A DNA stretch of 64,000 bases from Singulisphaera sp. GP187 (GCA_945871915.1 CAMBXO010000013.1:1-64000), one strand, 5' to 3'; positions 35,097 through 44,923 are shown, counted from the first letter of the stretch. A program made the numbers and translations. The notes: generated by a model not told the origin, from the sequence alone.

Positions 35097-36476
35097 TTAC
35101 GGTGATGCCACAAGCCTCCACGCGATTCCTAATGCGGCTGACACCGCAAGCGTGGTGAGAATTCCTCGGCGCAAAACGAAAATCATCACAGCGGCCGCGA
35201 GCGAAATCGCTATTGCCGCAACATCGAGCGTGGACCATTGCGGCACTGGCAGTGACCCACCGATCCACGCTCGATTGGTGACTGCACCAAAGAGCGTGTG
35301 GGCCGCAAACCACACCGCCAGGTTCAGCACCACGCCGACCACGGCGGCGGTGATGCACGAGAGTGCAGCAGTCAATGTTGGACGGCTACGGATCGCTTCC
35401 ATATATGGGGCCACGAGGAAGATCCAAAGGAAGCAGGGGGCGAATGTGGTCCACACTGCCAGAGTCGCAGCGAGGACGCCCGCGAGCGTTGGGTCGAGTG
35501 AACCCGGATGACGGTACGCGCCCATGTAACCCACAAACTCAAGCACCATGATGAGTGGTCCGGGTGTGGATTCGGCGAGTCCGAGTCCGGTGAGCATTTC
35601 CCCAGGTGCCAGCCAGTGGTGAACTTCGACCGCTTGCTGCGCCACATAGGCAAGCACCGCGTAGGCACCACCAAATGTGACAACGGCGGCCTTGCTAAAG
35701 AAGACAGCTTGTGCGGCAAATACATTGTCCGCTCCCAGCCAGAGGCGAAGCGCAACCACAGGCACAAGCCAGATCGGGATCCAGGTGGCAAGCACGATCA
35801 GCGTGCGGCGCAGAGTTGGTTGGGTGTGCGGCGCGGCAGTGCGGGTGTCGCTATCGGTTGACGCAGTGGACGTGATGACCGCGAAGATGTCTTGGCGCTG
35901 GCGGCCTCCGATCAGTCCGATGAACGCAGCACTCGCGATCACCACCGGAAACGGCATCTGGAACGCGAAGAGCGCAGCGAAGGACGCCGCTGCGATCGCG
36001 TACATCGCGCTCTTTTTCAAAACGCGCTTGCCGATGCGGATGACAGCCTGCACCACGATTGCAAGCACCGCTGCTTTGAGGCCGAAAAGAAGTCCCTGCA
36101 CTGGCCCCAAGTTGCCAAGCGTGGTGTACAGAATGCTGAGCGCGAGGATTGCCACGAATCCTGGCAGCACAAAGAGAAGACCAGCGACCACTCCGCCCCG
36201 CGTGCGATGAAGGAGCCAGCCCACATACGTGACCAGTTGCATCGCTTCGGGTCCGGGCAGCAGCATGCAGAGATTGAGCCCGTGCAGAAATCGTTCCTCG
36301 CTGATCCAGCGTTTCTCTTCCACAAGCACTCTGTGCATCACAGCAATTTGCCCCGTCGGTCCGCCGAAGGAGTTGAGACCGATGGACGCAAAGGTGCGTG
36401 CGGCTTCAGTGAACGGAACGGAGTGAATGATCAGTGGTGGATCGCTTGCAATTGGTTCCGAAGGCGATCGACGCAT
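35097..36476 (-). CDS. chrA: Chromate transporter, two-domain CHR family
   Basis: 459 residues, the long-chain form with two homologous CHR domains. Domain 1 starts FTEAARTFASIGLNSFGGP and holds LNLCMLLPGPEAMQLVTYVG; domain 2 has FFSKAAVVTFGGAYAVLAYV and GLGLAESTPGPLIMVLEFVG. The paired FGG and PGP motifs are diagnostic. About 10-12 membrane spans in the inner membrane. Known members export chromate or take up sulfate-like anions; the true substrate in this organism is unknown. It begins 3 bases after the DUF2200 gene, so the two are probably cotranscribed. Confidence 0.92.
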   Translation of the reverse strand: MRRSPSEPIASDPPLIIHSVPFTEAARTFASIGLNSFGGPTGQIAVMHRVLVEEKRWISEERFLHGLNLCMLLPGPEAMQLVTYVGWLLHRTRGGVVAGLLFVLPGFVAILALSILYTTLGNLGPVQGLLFGLKAAVLAIVVQAVIRIGKRVLKKSAMYAIAAASFAALFAFQMPFPVVIASAAFIGLIGGRQRQDIFAVITSTASTDSDTRTAAPHTQPTLRRTLIVLATWIPIWLVPVVALRLWLGADNVFAAQAVFFSKAAVVTFGGAYAVLAYVAQQAVEVHHWLAPGEMLTGLGLAESTPGPLIMVLEFVGYMGAYRHPGSLDPTLAGVLAATLAVWTTFAPCFLWIFLVAPYMEAIRSRPTLTAALSCITAAVVGVVLNLAVWFAAHTLFGAVTNRAWIGGSLPVPQWSTLDVAAIAISLAAAVMIFVLRRGILTTLAVSAALGIAWRLVASP

Positions 36477-36479
36477 CGT

Positions 36480-36851
36480 CTACTTCACGCACTTTGCCGG
36501 CGGCTTCCGCAGAATCTTTTCCATGGGCCTGCCTTTGGCCAGTTCGTCGATCAGTTTGTCGAGCAGCCGCATCTCCCGCATGGTTCGGTCCTTCACTTCT
36601 TCCACTCGGACGCCGCAGACCACGCCCTTGATCAGTGATCGCAGCGGATTTGGCTTGGGACACTTTGTGTAAAAGGTTTCGAAGTCGGTGAGTTTGGTGA
36701 GGTGCTTTTCGAAGGCTGATTGGGTGTAGCCGGTGAGCCAACGGATGATCTGATCGACCTCGGCCTTGGTGCGGCCCTTGCGCACCGCTTTGGCAACGTA
36801 ATACGGATAGACCTTTGCAAACGGTGTGGTGAAGATGCGGTGCTTGGCCAT
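36480..36851 (-). CDS. DUF2200 family protein
   Basis: 123 residues from ATG 36851; the frame extends to 37022 but the family start is [19 protein letters not shown], exactly at this [17 protein letters not shown] and [21 protein letters not shown] are typical of the family; the C-terminus [12 protein letters not shown] is basic. Function is unknown, though members are widespread, soluble and single-domain. The stop lies 3 bases before the chrA start. The association with chrA may be chance. Confidence 0.85.
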   Translation of the reverse strand: MAKHRIFTTPFAKVYPYYVAKAVRKGRTKAEVDQIIRWLTGYTQSAFEKHLTKLTDFETFYTKCPKPNPLRSLIKGVVCGVRVEEVKDRTMREMRLLDKLIDELAKGRPMEKILRKPPAKCVK

Positions 36852-36888
36852 GGAGTGATCGAATCCTACGAGTCGCGGGGAATCAATT

Positions 36889-37980
36889 TTAAAACTCACG
36901 CAGCAAGCGACCAGCATGATTGGCTCTCGCGGTGATGCCGCTCTCACGAAGCGCATACCACAGAAGCGTTGCATTGATACACAAGATGGGGATGCCGATC
37001 TTGGGTTCCAGCGCCTCGGCAATGGAGACCATGCTCATGTTGGTGCCGCATTGCACGATCGCATCGAGCCGATTGTCCTTGGTGGCCAGCAATTCCAGCA
37101 CGGCTCGCTCCTTCGCTTCGTTTGGAATGTGCGCGATGTGTTGCGTATGTCCACAGGCGAATCCAAACGTTGCAACGACATCGAAACCAAGATCACGGAA
37201 CATCTTCGACGCAGACTCGATGCCGGTCCGTTCAAAGGGAGCAATCAAGCCGATCCGTTTCGCGCGGTAACGGTCGAGCCCGGCCTTGGCTGCGTCGTGC
37301 CAAGTTGCCCACGAGAGATCGCTGAGTTTCTCGATCTGTGTTGCTGTTTCGCGAATCGGTTGGATGCCAGTGATGATGTGCTCAAGGCTCATGCCCATGA
37401 TGAAATATTGCGGACTGGCCAGCAGCGCGCTGTTCACCGCATTTGCAACCCCACCGAGGAAGTGCTGCCTGAATTGCTCGATGGCTTCGGGCGAACTCAT
37501 GTCCGGCTTGGGTGTGAGCACCGGGCTGGTGTGCAGACCAACGCCGTCGAGCCCGTTGTCTCGGTTCCGAACCAGAATGTTCCAAAGTTCACTCTCCATC
37601 GTGGTGTTGGTGGCGGGAGTGAGCAGTCCGAAACGACGCCGGTGATTGCATGCATCGGGGTGGCCCGCCGTGAGCTGTGCAACATCAAAAAGGGGCGTGG
37701 GTTTGCCGTTGTACAGCGGACCGGTCGGCGAAATCGTTGGCATTGGCGGGCCATTCACATTTGGAATGAACACGGGGCGGCCGGAGAGTGGCCCGGTGAT
37801 TGTTTCGCCACTGCGAGGTGCCACGGGCTGAGCGGAATTTTGCCACGCGCCGCTGGAGGCTTGCGAGCGCGAAGCGACTGCCGCACCGAACACTGCCGCA
37901 GCACCACATGCGATGGCCGAGCGGCGGGTGACCAAACCGGTTTCGTGCGATGACGGCGAGGCGACGACCATGTCGCGCAT
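36889..37980 (-). CDS. Tat-exported Asp/Glu racemase superfamily enzyme (maleate isomerase / arylmalonate decarboxylase-like)
   Basis: 363 residues from ATG 37980; a GTG at 38010 is an alternative. Residues 18-42 ([20 protein letters not shown]) form a twin-arginine-type signal. The body carries [19 protein letters not shown], as in maleate cis-trans isomerases, and [16 protein letters not shown], which contains the C-terminal cysteine of the family. At the position expected for the N-terminal cysteine I read [10 protein letters not shown], so that residue appears to be Gly or Met; arylmalonate decarboxylase likewise keeps only the second Cys. The reaction is therefore open: isomerisation, racemisation or decarboxylation of a small dicarboxylate. 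Its periplasmic location is unusual for the group. Confidence 0.7.
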   Translation of the reverse strand: MRDMVVASPSSHETGLVTRRSAIACGAAAVFGAAVASRSQASSGAWQNSAQPVAPRSGETITGPLSGRPVFIPNVNGPPMPTISPTGPLYNGKPTPLFDVAQLTAGHPDACNHRRRFGLLTPATNTTMESELWNILVRNRDNGLDGVGLHTSPVLTPKPDMSSPEAIEQFRQHFLGGVANAVNSALLASPQYFIMGMSLEHIITGIQPIRETATQIEKLSDLSWATWHDAAKAGLDRYRAKRIGLIAPFERTGIESASKMFRDLGFDVVATFGFACGHTQHIAHIPNEAKERAVLELLATKDNRLDAIVQCGTNMSMVSIAEALEPKIGIPILCINATLLWYALRESGITARANHAGRLLREF

Positions 37981-38045
37981 GCTAGGCAAACGCTGAATGT
38001 TGGCATGCACAACGCAGGTGCAATACGCAGAAGATTAAATTTGTC

Positions 38046-38075
38046 TTGAATTACATCGGATCCAACGAGTACCAT
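38046..38075 (+). promoter_or_regulatory. Candidate sigma70-like promoter for the DNA methyltransferase
   Basis: TTGAAT (38046-38051) and TACCAT (38070-38075) are separated by 18 bases, upstream of the ATG at 38089, with AGGA at 38077-38080 as a possible ribosome site. The match is moderate and the sigma consensus in this lineage is assumed. Confidence 0.25.
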
Positions 38076-38088
38076 CAGGAACCGTTGC

Positions 38089-39516
38089 ATGCCCTCCTTC
38101 TCATTCATTGACTTATTCGCAGGAATCGGCGGATTCCATCACGCCCTGTCTGCGCTTGGCGGGGAATGTGTCATGGCGTGCGAAATCGACGATGCATGCC
38201 AAAAGGTCTATCGCACCGCATTCCCAGACTTTCCTGCGGCGAGCCTTGTTTGCAACATTCGTTCGCTGACGCGCACGGATATCGATGACGAATCGACGAC
38301 GCGAACTGGCAGTGAAATTGATCGTCTGGTACCCGACCACGACATCCTTTGCGCTGGGTTCCCTTGCCAACCCTTCTCAAAGAGTGGCGCTCAGCGAGGC
38401 GTTCATGACACGACGCGAGGAACTCTTTTCTTCGACATCATGGAAATTGCGAGGGCAAAGCGCCCGCGGTACATGATCCTTGAGAATGTCCGCAATCTCG
38501 CCGGCCCTCGGCACACGCAGACATGGCGGACAATCATTGATTCGATTCGGGATGCGGGGTATCGGGTTTCGGATGAGCCGATCATTCTCTCGCCACATCT
38601 CATTCCACCTGAATGCGGCGGAGCACCACAGGTTCGCGACCGCGTTTTCATTCTGTGTGAGTTCGTTGGGAAGACGCATGGAAAGACTCTGACTTGTAAG
38701 CCGATTCTGCACCGACGCTCATTCTTGGATTGGGACCCGGACCGTTGGCGAATTGCCGACTATTTGATTTCAGGCGTAAGCACGGAATCGCCACACACAT
38801 ATCACCTTCGTGAGGCAGAACTCGCATGGCTCGACGCATGGAATCACTTTGTGGAGCGAATTCCAGTGGACACACTGCCAGGATTTCCGATCTGGGTCGA
38901 TGCGTTCCGGACACATCAATGCATCCCAGCGGACGCTCCAGCTTGGGAGCGTAACTTTCTACAAAAGAACTTTGACTTCTATCACGCGCACAAACGTTTT
39001 ATCGACGATTGGCTGAAGATGAAGTGGGGACGTGATGGAGCAACTGTTCGCGACTTCCCAATCTCACGTCAGCACTTCGAATGGCAGGCGCGCAAGCGCC
39101 ATCCAACCGCGCAAGGCAGAACCCTTAAGGATTTAGTCGGCCAGATGAGACCAAGCGGAATCCGCGTCAAGCCAGCAACCTACTTACCCGCACTTGTCGC
39201 AATTACCCAGACATCGATCATCGGACCGCGCGTAGGAAATACGGGCGAATATCGCACGCTGACGCCTTGCGAGGCGGCGAAACTGCAAGGGATTCCAGGT
39301 GAAGTCTTTGCGCGTGCGGGCGTGCCTGACAAGGTGGCGTATAAGCAATTGGGGAATGCCGTGAATGTTGGCGTCGTGAAGTTCGCGTATCAGGCACTGA
39401 TCGGAGGAACCGCCGGCCTTTCAAATGGACACTCCGTCGCCGCTCATAGGACGAAGCCAAGGAAGAGTGTTGAACCCGGTCTGTTTGACTACACAGCGGC
39501 TGCTTCGGAGGTGTAG
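38089..39516 (+). CDS. DNA (cytosine-5) methyltransferase of a type II restriction-modification system
   Basis: 475 residues with the ordered m5C-methyltransferase motifs: [16 protein letters not shown] at residues 6-20, [13 protein letters not shown] with the catalytic Cys93, [22 protein letters not shown], and [19 protein letters not shown]. The target-recognition region, residues about 200-380, is long and carries no feature from which I can infer the recognition sequence. It methylates C5 of cytosine in a duplex site. It converges with a probable endonuclease gene, the stops 6 bases apart, a common R-M arrangement. Confidence 0.92.
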   Translation: MPSFSFIDLFAGIGGFHHALSALGGECVMACEIDDACQKVYRTAFPDFPAASLVCNIRSLTRTDIDDESTTRTGSEIDRLVPDHDILCAGFPCQPFSKSGAQRGVHDTTRGTLFFDIMEIARAKRPRYMILENVRNLAGPRHTQTWRTIIDSIRDAGYRVSDEPIILSPHLIPPECGGAPQVRDRVFILCEFVGKTHGKTLTCKPILHRRSFLDWDPDRWRIADYLISGVSTESPHTYHLREAELAWLDAWNHFVERIPVDTLPGFPIWVDAFRTHQCIPADAPAWERNFLQKNFDFYHAHKRFIDDWLKMKWGRDGATVRDFPISRQHFEWQARKRHPTAQGRTLKDLVGQMRPSGIRVKPATYLPALVAITQTSIIGPRVGNTGEYRTLTPCEAAKLQGIPGEVFARAGVPDKVAYKQLGNAVNVGVVKFAYQALIGGTAGLSNGHSVAAHRTKPRKSVEPGLFDYTAAASEV

Positions 39517-39522
39517 AAAGTT

Positions 39523-40200
39523 TCAGTCAATCGATGTTGGCGGATCGAGGGCTGACGCTGCTGGTTCAGCACCGCTGTACCAAAGGCGCACTCGTGCAGC
39601 GCCACCAGCGGTGTGTACATAAGCGAGTGGAACGAAAAGTCCTTGCGACCTCGCAAACCTCATTGCGCGCTCAATTTCTTTCGCACCAATCAAACTGTCG
39701 GTCTTGTTGTTTGATGAAAAAGTGATGTTTGCCTGTAACCAATCTCGCGGCAAGACATGAGCGCCCTGCGGATGCCCTCGCAGTGTTCCGCTCTTTTTAG
39801 GATCTCGGAAATTCATGACAACCATTGAAGCGAGGAACTGATTTCGAACGAGACCGCCCGGACCGTTTTTGCTCCATGCGAGCGCTAGGTCGCCGCTTCC
39901 CTGAAAGCCGATCGTCTTATGAGATAGCGGTTGACCCTTGAAGTAATAGTCAGCATCTCGGACAGTTGGTGTACCGGTCTCAGTAAAGCGAGGGTCGCCA
40001 TAACTCAACATGTCCCGAAACAAGTCCTCCTGCTGCCGTCCGCCAGTGAGCCCCGCGCCTTGCTTGCCCTGATTCTGCCGCATGAGTACCGCGGCGAGTG
40101 TTGCGAATCGAACCGCGATCGGAATTCCATGTTGGTCGGGTTTTCGCCAAACGTCGGCGATTGCTAGGGTGACATCTTTGCAGAAGTTGAGATCTTTCAT
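39523..40200 (-). CDS. Probable cognate type II restriction endonuclease
   Basis: 225 residues, ATG 40200, with AAGGGG six to seven bases upstream on the minus strand. No named endonuclease family recognised. The call rests on its position, convergent and 6 bases from the m5C methyltransferase, on its size, and on an N-terminus (CKDVTLAIADVWRKPDQHG) and FYKxxxI-free layout unlike housekeeping genes. DADYYFKGQPLSHKTIGFQG and SGDLALAW contain acidic residues that could be part of a nuclease site, but I cannot place a PD-(D/E)XK motif with confidence. An orphan protein of other function is possible. Confidence 0.55.
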   Translation of the reverse strand: MKDLNFCKDVTLAIADVWRKPDQHGIPIAVRFATLAAVLMRQNQGKQGAGLTGGRQQEDLFRDMLSYGDPRFTETGTPTVRDADYYFKGQPLSHKTIGFQGSGDLALAWSKNGPGGLVRNQFLASMVVMNFRDPKKSGTLRGHPQGAHVLPRDWLQANITFSSNNKTDSLIGAKEIERAMRFARSQGLFVPLAYVHTAGGAARVRLWYSGAEPAASALDPPTSID

Positions 40201-40400
40201 AAGAAACCCCTTCGGGCCACTGAGTTTGATCTTTGAAGCCTATCGACTCGCGCTACGACCCCTTGGAAGTAGGCCACTTTATCTGCAATTGATTCGTGGT
40301 TTGGACTTAGGTAATTGCGAACACCCCTTGTGCGGTCCGAATTGATCCCACTGCACTTGCCGAAATCACGTCACTCAGTTTCACTGCTGTCCTCCCAACC
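40201..40400. other. Intergenic region, nothing recognisable
   Basis: About 200 bases between the start of the endonuclease gene and the stop of the lyase gene, both minus strand. I see only the ribosome site of the endonuclease at its left edge. No hairpin-plus-T-run terminator and no controller-protein box is evident. Confidence 0.5.
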
Positions 40401-42182
40401 TCACCCAACCGTAATCGCCCACTCAATCTGTCCCGGCGCTGCACCGCCCTCCATGACAATCTGCGTGCACGGAACCAACTCGCCGAAATCCGTGGACGCC
40501 ACAAGCGAAACCGTGTGCATGGCAACAGAACTCACCAGTTCGGCGCTGATCTGTCTGCCGTCTCTTTCATCACCGGGCACTTGAATGTTCGCTCGCCACT
40601 GACCCGTTGGCAATTGTTCAATGTTTCCAACGCGTGCAGTAGCCGCAAGCAGTAGCCGAGCCCTGATCGCTTGCCCCGCACCACCCTGAACCGTATCTCG
40701 AACCACAAGTTTGCTTGCACTCGCATCGATCAATCGCGAATGCCGTGGACACCCACGCATCCGCCGGTATCCATCATGCGTTGCGGCGAGTCGAAATCCA
40801 TCCGCCTGCGGTTCCCACGAATCCACCCGCACATTCGCTCGCCGCGCCACTCTGAATGAAGACCAGAACTCGCTCTGATCCGCGTCACCAACCGTCACCG
40901 TGTTGTGCGCAGCCGTGCTTCGTGAGAAGGCTCGCCGCGCACCCTGGTGATACTCAAAGACTCCAGCATCAACAATGAAACGCTTGCCACCAACCGACCA
41001 CTCAATGGCTAGTGCGTCACCGTGACCATGTGCAGGAAGATGCCGCGCGCCAACCGGTCCACAGTCGACCACCAACAGACTTTGTTCGGTGGCATGCCCC
41101 ACATATCCGCCATCAGGAAGTTTCCACACACCAAGAACGCGATCCATTTCTGCGGGCTTGATCACATGCCACTCTGCCAGCGTTTCCAACAAGGCTCGCG
41201 GTGTGGACGCCATGTGCAACCCGCCGTCTGCAAACAGACTCGGCAGTCCATCGGGATGCATCAGTCGCCGCGCGGCAAGTGCCATCCTCCGCAGGGCATC
41301 ATCGAGAGTTCGCAGCGCGTCCTGTGCCGCGGCCGAACACGGCCCCTGTTCCGCCGCAGCCGCCGCGACTGCTCGGCGCATGTCCATCAAATCTTCAAGA
41401 ACCTGAAGGTGATAGGCAGGACTCAGTTCAAAATGCAATCCATCTGGCAACACCTGCTCACGGATTTGTTCAGTCAGTTCTCGCAAACCGAGTTGCAGCC
41501 ATTGGTCAGCTTCATGACCTTGGAAAAACCGTCCGCCACGCAATAGGGCCCGGATGTTCTTCATCAAATGGTTTCCACCGATGTCCGTTTCAAGATTGCA
41601 AACAAGAAAACGAAGTTGCGCCGCGATCGACTGATCGATGATCGCGCGAGTTGCAGGGTCGGCAGCTTCTGGGCTTCTTGAAACAATGTCCATCCAAGTC
41701 ACCACTCGAATCGACAAGCCGTAACTGTTCCATGTGTCCTTCCAATATCCGGGCAGGTAGGGAGGCACACAATGAATCCAGTCCTTGATCAAGTTCAGAG
41801 CGTGCTCTGGTGCAAGGTGTGTCAGGAACTCCATGTAGTACAAAGTCAGTTTCTCAAGATGGGTTCCTCGGCCGACGCGTTTCGGAACCCACTCCATACC
41901 CAAAGTGATTTCCACTGGCGTGCCAGCGAGATGAGTGAGGAGCGGTAGCGATTGTTTGCCGATCGCCTTGGCGAGCACTGGACCCACGGTGCATGCGGTC
42001 GTTCGCGAAATTGGCGAGGGCGCTGTGTACCAGTGCCCAATGCCTAGGCCCATCATCCGAAGGCGAACGAACACGGTTCGTTTGATCGTGAGTCGAAGTC
42101 GCGTTGCAATTTGAGACCACTTTGAGTTCCAAAGTGAAATAGCAAAGAGCCGTATTCGCCGCATGAATCTTGAAGGCCGCAC
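40401..42182 (-). CDS. Heparinase II/III-family polysaccharide lyase
   Basis: 593 residues. The N-terminal (alpha/alpha) toroid contains WNSYGLSIRVVTWMDIVS, ETDIGGNHLMKNIRALL and LPDGLHFELSPAYHLQVL, the pattern of the heparinase II/III N-terminal domain. The C-terminal beta domain begins near residue 350 with GYVGHATEQSLLVVDCGP, then HLPAHGHGDALAIEWSVGG and RSTAAHNTVTVGDADQSEF, which hold the conserved His residues of PF07940. No signal peptide is obvious. Such enzymes accompany many bacterial polysaccharide loci and probably trim uronic-acid-containing polymers. The start is GTG 42182; an ATG six codons in (42164) is possible. Confidence 0.88.
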   Translation of the reverse strand: MRPSRFMRRIRLFAISLWNSKWSQIATRLRLTIKRTVFVRLRMMGLGIGHWYTAPSPISRTTACTVGPVLAKAIGKQSLPLLTHLAGTPVEITLGMEWVPKRVGRGTHLEKLTLYYMEFLTHLAPEHALNLIKDWIHCVPPYLPGYWKDTWNSYGLSIRVVTWMDIVSRSPEAADPATRAIIDQSIAAQLRFLVCNLETDIGGNHLMKNIRALLRGGRFFQGHEADQWLQLGLRELTEQIREQVLPDGLHFELSPAYHLQVLEDLMDMRRAVAAAAAEQGPCSAAAQDALRTLDDALRRMALAARRLMHPDGLPSLFADGGLHMASTPRALLETLAEWHVIKPAEMDRVLGVWKLPDGGYVGHATEQSLLVVDCGPVGARHLPAHGHGDALAIEWSVGGKRFIVDAGVFEYHQGARRAFSRSTAAHNTVTVGDADQSEFWSSFRVARRANVRVDSWEPQADGFRLAATHDGYRRMRGCPRHSRLIDASASKLVVRDTVQGGAGQAIRARLLLAATARVGNIEQLPTGQWRANIQVPGDERDGRQISAELVSSVAMHTVSLVASTDFGELVPCTQIVMEGGAAPGQIEWAITVG

Positions 42183-42218
42183 ACGTGCAGAATAGACTCA
42201 GGATTCTTGAGCATCGCA

Positions 42219-42246
42219 TTGAAATTCATGAATCTGCCGTTACAAT
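42219..42246 (+). promoter_or_regulatory. Candidate sigma70-like promoter
   Basis: TTGAAA at 42219-42224 and TACAAT at 42241-42246 with a 16-base spacer, in the divergent gap between the lyase and the membrane protein gene. A start point near 42253 would put the TTG at 42256 almost at the 5' end of the message, implying either a leaderless transcript or use of the in-frame TTG at 42268. Confidence 0.4.
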
Positions 42247-42255
42247 TTTTCCACA

Positions 42256-42843
42256 TTGGGTCCCGCCTTGTTCAAGAATCACAAAGCAATTCTTGTCGCT
42301 CTCATCGTGAACGCGATCGTTCTGGTGGTGCCATTGGTGGCCATGCAATTCACGGACGAAGTGGATTGGAGTGTCGGGGATTTCATCGTCGCAACGCTGC
42401 TGATCATGGGCAGTGGTCTGATCATTGACTTTGTTTCTGGCAGGTCCCGCAACGCCGCATTTCGACTCGGAGTGGTCATGGCAGTTGGAACTGGGCTCTT
42501 GCTGATCTGGGTCAACCTTGCAGTGGGATTGATCGGCGACGAGGACAACCCCGCCAATTTGATGTACTCCACCGTCATTCTGATCGGGCTCGTTGGCGGA
42601 ACGGCCTCGGGATTCAAACCGCGTGGCATGGCGTACGCGCTCTACGCAACGGCACTCGCACAGATGGCGGTGCCGTTCATTGCTCTGACGATTTGGCAGC
42701 CACCCTTTGATGATGGTGTCTTCAAGGTCATTGTTCTGAACACCAACTTTGCCATTCTGTTTATCGGCTCCGCAATCTTGTTTCATCGTGCCAGCTTTGC
42801 GGAGATGCCTTCGTGGAACCCCGGGGAATCGAAAAACAGTTAA
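42256..42843 (+). CDS. Hypothetical integral membrane protein
   Basis: 195 residues with five predicted membrane spans (LVALIVNAIVLVVPLVAMQF, FIVATLLIMGSGLIIDFV, LGVVMAVGTGLLLIWVNLAV, MAYALYATALAQMAVPFIAL, VIVLNTNFAILFIGSAILF). A lone charged FVSGRSRN loop follows span 2. I know similar small membrane proteins as unnamed products in many phyla; no function. The start is TTG 42256 or 42268, neither with a ribosome site. A 42-base gap separates it from the prepilin-like gene. Confidence 0.65.
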   Translation: MGPALFKNHKAILVALIVNAIVLVVPLVAMQFTDEVDWSVGDFIVATLLIMGSGLIIDFVSGRSRNAAFRLGVVMAVGTGLLLIWVNLAVGLIGDEDNPANLMYSTVILIGLVGGTASGFKPRGMAYALYATALAQMAVPFIALTIWQPPFDDGVFKVIVLNTNFAILFIGSAILFHRASFAEMPSWNPGESKNS

Positions 42844-42885
42844 GCCCTTTCTTGCAACCCGCGTGCCCTTGCTTGCTACACATTC

Positions 42886-43731
42886 ATGGTGCAACGTCCT
42901 TCTCCCTTGTTCAATCGACCGCCACGCGAATTCGGTGTCACCACCACCGCCCGCGGATTCACGCTGGTTGAATTGCTGGTCACCATCGGCATCATTGCCA
43001 TTCTGGCCTCGCTTGTTACGGCGGTTGCAGGCGGCATTCTTTCTCGAAGCGAACGAGGTCAGGTGGAATCGAGTTTCCAGATGTTGGAGCAGGCGATCGT
43101 TGCCTTTGAGGAGACGCGAGGTCAGCCGCTGGTCTTCAATCGGCGAACCGCGATGGACAGCGATGACGATGCAACGAAAAACGACCGCATGAAATTCTCT
43201 GACATTGATGAATTGCCACCCGATGTCATGAAAGGGGCATACATCATGCCGCGACTTGTGGGATTGTTGGCGGCCAATCCAGGTGCGTGGGAAGTGATGC
43301 AGGGAATCTCGCCTGACCTTCTTCTTCAGGAAACCCCGCCGCCTTGGCCAGACGGTGTCAAAACGGTGTGGAATCTGCGAGACCCATGGGGAGAACAAAT
43401 CGCCGTGGTGCCCTCGGGTCGACCAGCCACACGAGGCGAGATCAAAAGTGCTCGCGCTCTTTTGAAATTGAAACAACCGACCAAAGATGCCGATCCTCTG
43501 AAAATTGGGATTGACCTTGATGATGCAACCGTCCGCACTCCAGACGAGAAGTCCCTCAGCACACTGTGCAAAGGTCGTAAGTGGTTATTTATTTCGCGTG
43601 GGAGCGATCGACAATTGGGAAGCCCACAATGGAGTGATCAAACTGGTCCCAATTCGGACGCTTCGGGTGATGGCATTCCTGATTGGGGTGACAATGTGTT
43701 CAATTACGATCCAGGTCGGCCGGGTCTCTAG
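42886..43731 (+). CDS. Prepilin-like protein with N-terminal methylation motif
   Basis: 281 residues. Residues 23-45 form a class III prepilin leader: cleavage after Gly in RGFTLVELLVTIGIIAILAS, with Glu at mature position 5. The soluble part ends in a calcium-loop-like DASGDGIPDWGDNVFNYDPG, as seen in major pseudopilins (GspG type) and in many planctomycete DUF1559-like proteins. Processing by a prepilin peptidase would place it in a pseudopilus or type IV pilus-like structure. No other secretion genes are nearby, so it is an isolated copy. Confidence 0.85.
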   Translation: MVQRPSPLFNRPPREFGVTTTARGFTLVELLVTIGIIAILASLVTAVAGGILSRSERGQVESSFQMLEQAIVAFEETRGQPLVFNRRTAMDSDDDATKNDRMKFSDIDELPPDVMKGAYIMPRLVGLLAANPGAWEVMQGISPDLLLQETPPPWPDGVKTVWNLRDPWGEQIAVVPSGRPATRGEIKSARALLKLKQPTKDADPLKIGIDLDDATVRTPDEKSLSTLCKGRKWLFISRGSDRQLGSPQWSDQTGPNSDASGDGIPDWGDNVFNYDPGRPGL

Positions 43732-43742
43732 CGGAACTCTCA

Positions 43743-43762
43743 AGTGTGACACAGTGTGACAC
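43743..43762. repeat. 10-bp tandem repeat
   Basis: AGTGTGACAC occurs twice in tandem just after the prepilin-like gene and about 50 bases ahead of the hydrolase gene. It could be an operator-like direct repeat or chance; there is no further support. Confidence 0.6.
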
Positions 43763-43813
43763 CCACTCCGAGCGATTCGTGATCGCGCGACCTCTGTTCT
43801 ATTCTTGCCTTCC

Positions 43814-44923
43814 ATGATCGCCGTCGTCTTTGCCGTGTGCCAATGGATGCAGGCCGCTGCACCCGCTCCGTTACCAACCTTTCAACATGTGGTGATCATT
43901 TCTGTTGACGGGCTCCGCCCGGAATGCGTGATGCCTGAATTGGAAGAGGCGTACCCCGGGCTCGCTCGTCTTGCACGCGGTCCGCACACCTTGCAGGGTC
44001 GCTGCGATCCAGAGACTTCCATCACACTTCCCAATCACTGCAGTCTTGTGACTGGTCGGCTTGCAAGCGGTGCAGCAGGACATGGGTGGATCAAAAATTC
44101 GGATCCGCCATCACGCCTTCAGGGTGGAACGCTGGACGCCAACCATGGCGGATATGTCAGCAGCGTGTTTGATGTGGCACACGATCACGGCGCACGAACT
44201 GCGTTGGTCGCAGGTAAGTTGAAACTGGTTTTGTTTGAGCAGAGTTACGGTGCAGACGCTGCCGAGCCTGATTCGGTGGCACCCGACAACGGCCGAAACA
44301 AACTCGATGTGTTTGTGTGCGATACCGAGCCTGCATCGCAACTGGATTCTGTTATGGCAACACTGCGACGCGCCGCATCCTGCAATCAACAAAGCCTCAC
44401 ATTCTGGCACATTCCGTCTCCGGATTTTCAGGGTCACGCGACGGGATGGGATCTCAGCAACGGTTCGCTGTATCGAAAGGCTGTTCAGAAAGTCGACATG
44501 GCGTTGCAGCAACTGTTTCATGAATTGGATCACGACAGTCGCCTCAAAGGCCGAGTGTCCATCGTGCTTACCGCGGATCACGGTGGCGGTGCACCGCACA
44601 TCAGCCACACGGATCCGCTGGCGCCGCTGAACTTCACGATTCCTTTTATGGTGTGGCTTGGTGCCGACAGTCCATCGTGCGATTTGTATGAAATGAACGC
44701 CGACTGCCGAACGAAACCGTTGGCCGCGGAGCGATTCAAGGCCGATGCGACGCCGCCGATCCGAAACGCGGACTGCCCCAATGTGGCGCTGGCTCTCATG
44801 GGCCTTCCACCGATTGCTGGAAGCACGGCCAACGCCAAACAGGAACTGCAAATCGTTGCGCCGACGACCGCATCGGTTTCTTCCACGCGTCAGCAATCGC
44901 AGAGCAGTGACACCAAGCCATAG
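43814..44923 (+). CDS. Alkaline phosphatase superfamily hydrolase (nucleotide pyrophosphatase/phosphodiesterase-like)
   Basis: 369 residues from ATG 43814, rather than a TTG at 43805, giving a short signal-like N-terminus MIAVVFAVCQWMQAAAPAP. HVVIISVDGLRPE supplies the first metal-binding Asp, SITLPNHCSLVTG the Thr nucleophile region, and TADHGGGAPHISHTD the second metal site, all as in type I phosphodiesterases/nucleotide pyrophosphatases (PF01663). It likely hydrolyses phosphate mono- or diesters outside the cytoplasm. The C-terminus is Thr/Ser/Gln-rich. The signal is short and predicted secretion is moderate. Confidence 0.85.
   Translation: MIAVVFAVCQWMQAAAPAPLPTFQHVVIISVDGLRPECVMPELEEAYPGLARLARGPHTLQGRCDPETSITLPNHCSLVTGRLASGAAGHGWIKNSDPPSRLQGGTLDANHGGYVSSVFDVAHDHGARTALVAGKLKLVLFEQSYGADAAEPDSVAPDNGRNKLDVFVCDTEPASQLDSVMATLRRAASCNQQSLTFWHIPSPDFQGHATGWDLSNGSLYRKAVQKVDMALQQLFHELDHDSRLKGRVSIVLTADHGGGAPHISHTDPLAPLNFTIPFMVWLGADSPSCDLYEMNADCRTKPLAAERFKADATPPIRNADCPNVALALMGLPPIAGSTANAKQELQIVAPTTASVSSTRQQSQSSDTKP

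Noticed and set aside
42226..43476. 416-residue open frame on the minus strand
   Set aside because: Antisense to the membrane protein and prepilin-like genes, both with clear family features; its own translation is low-complexity with no recognisable motif.
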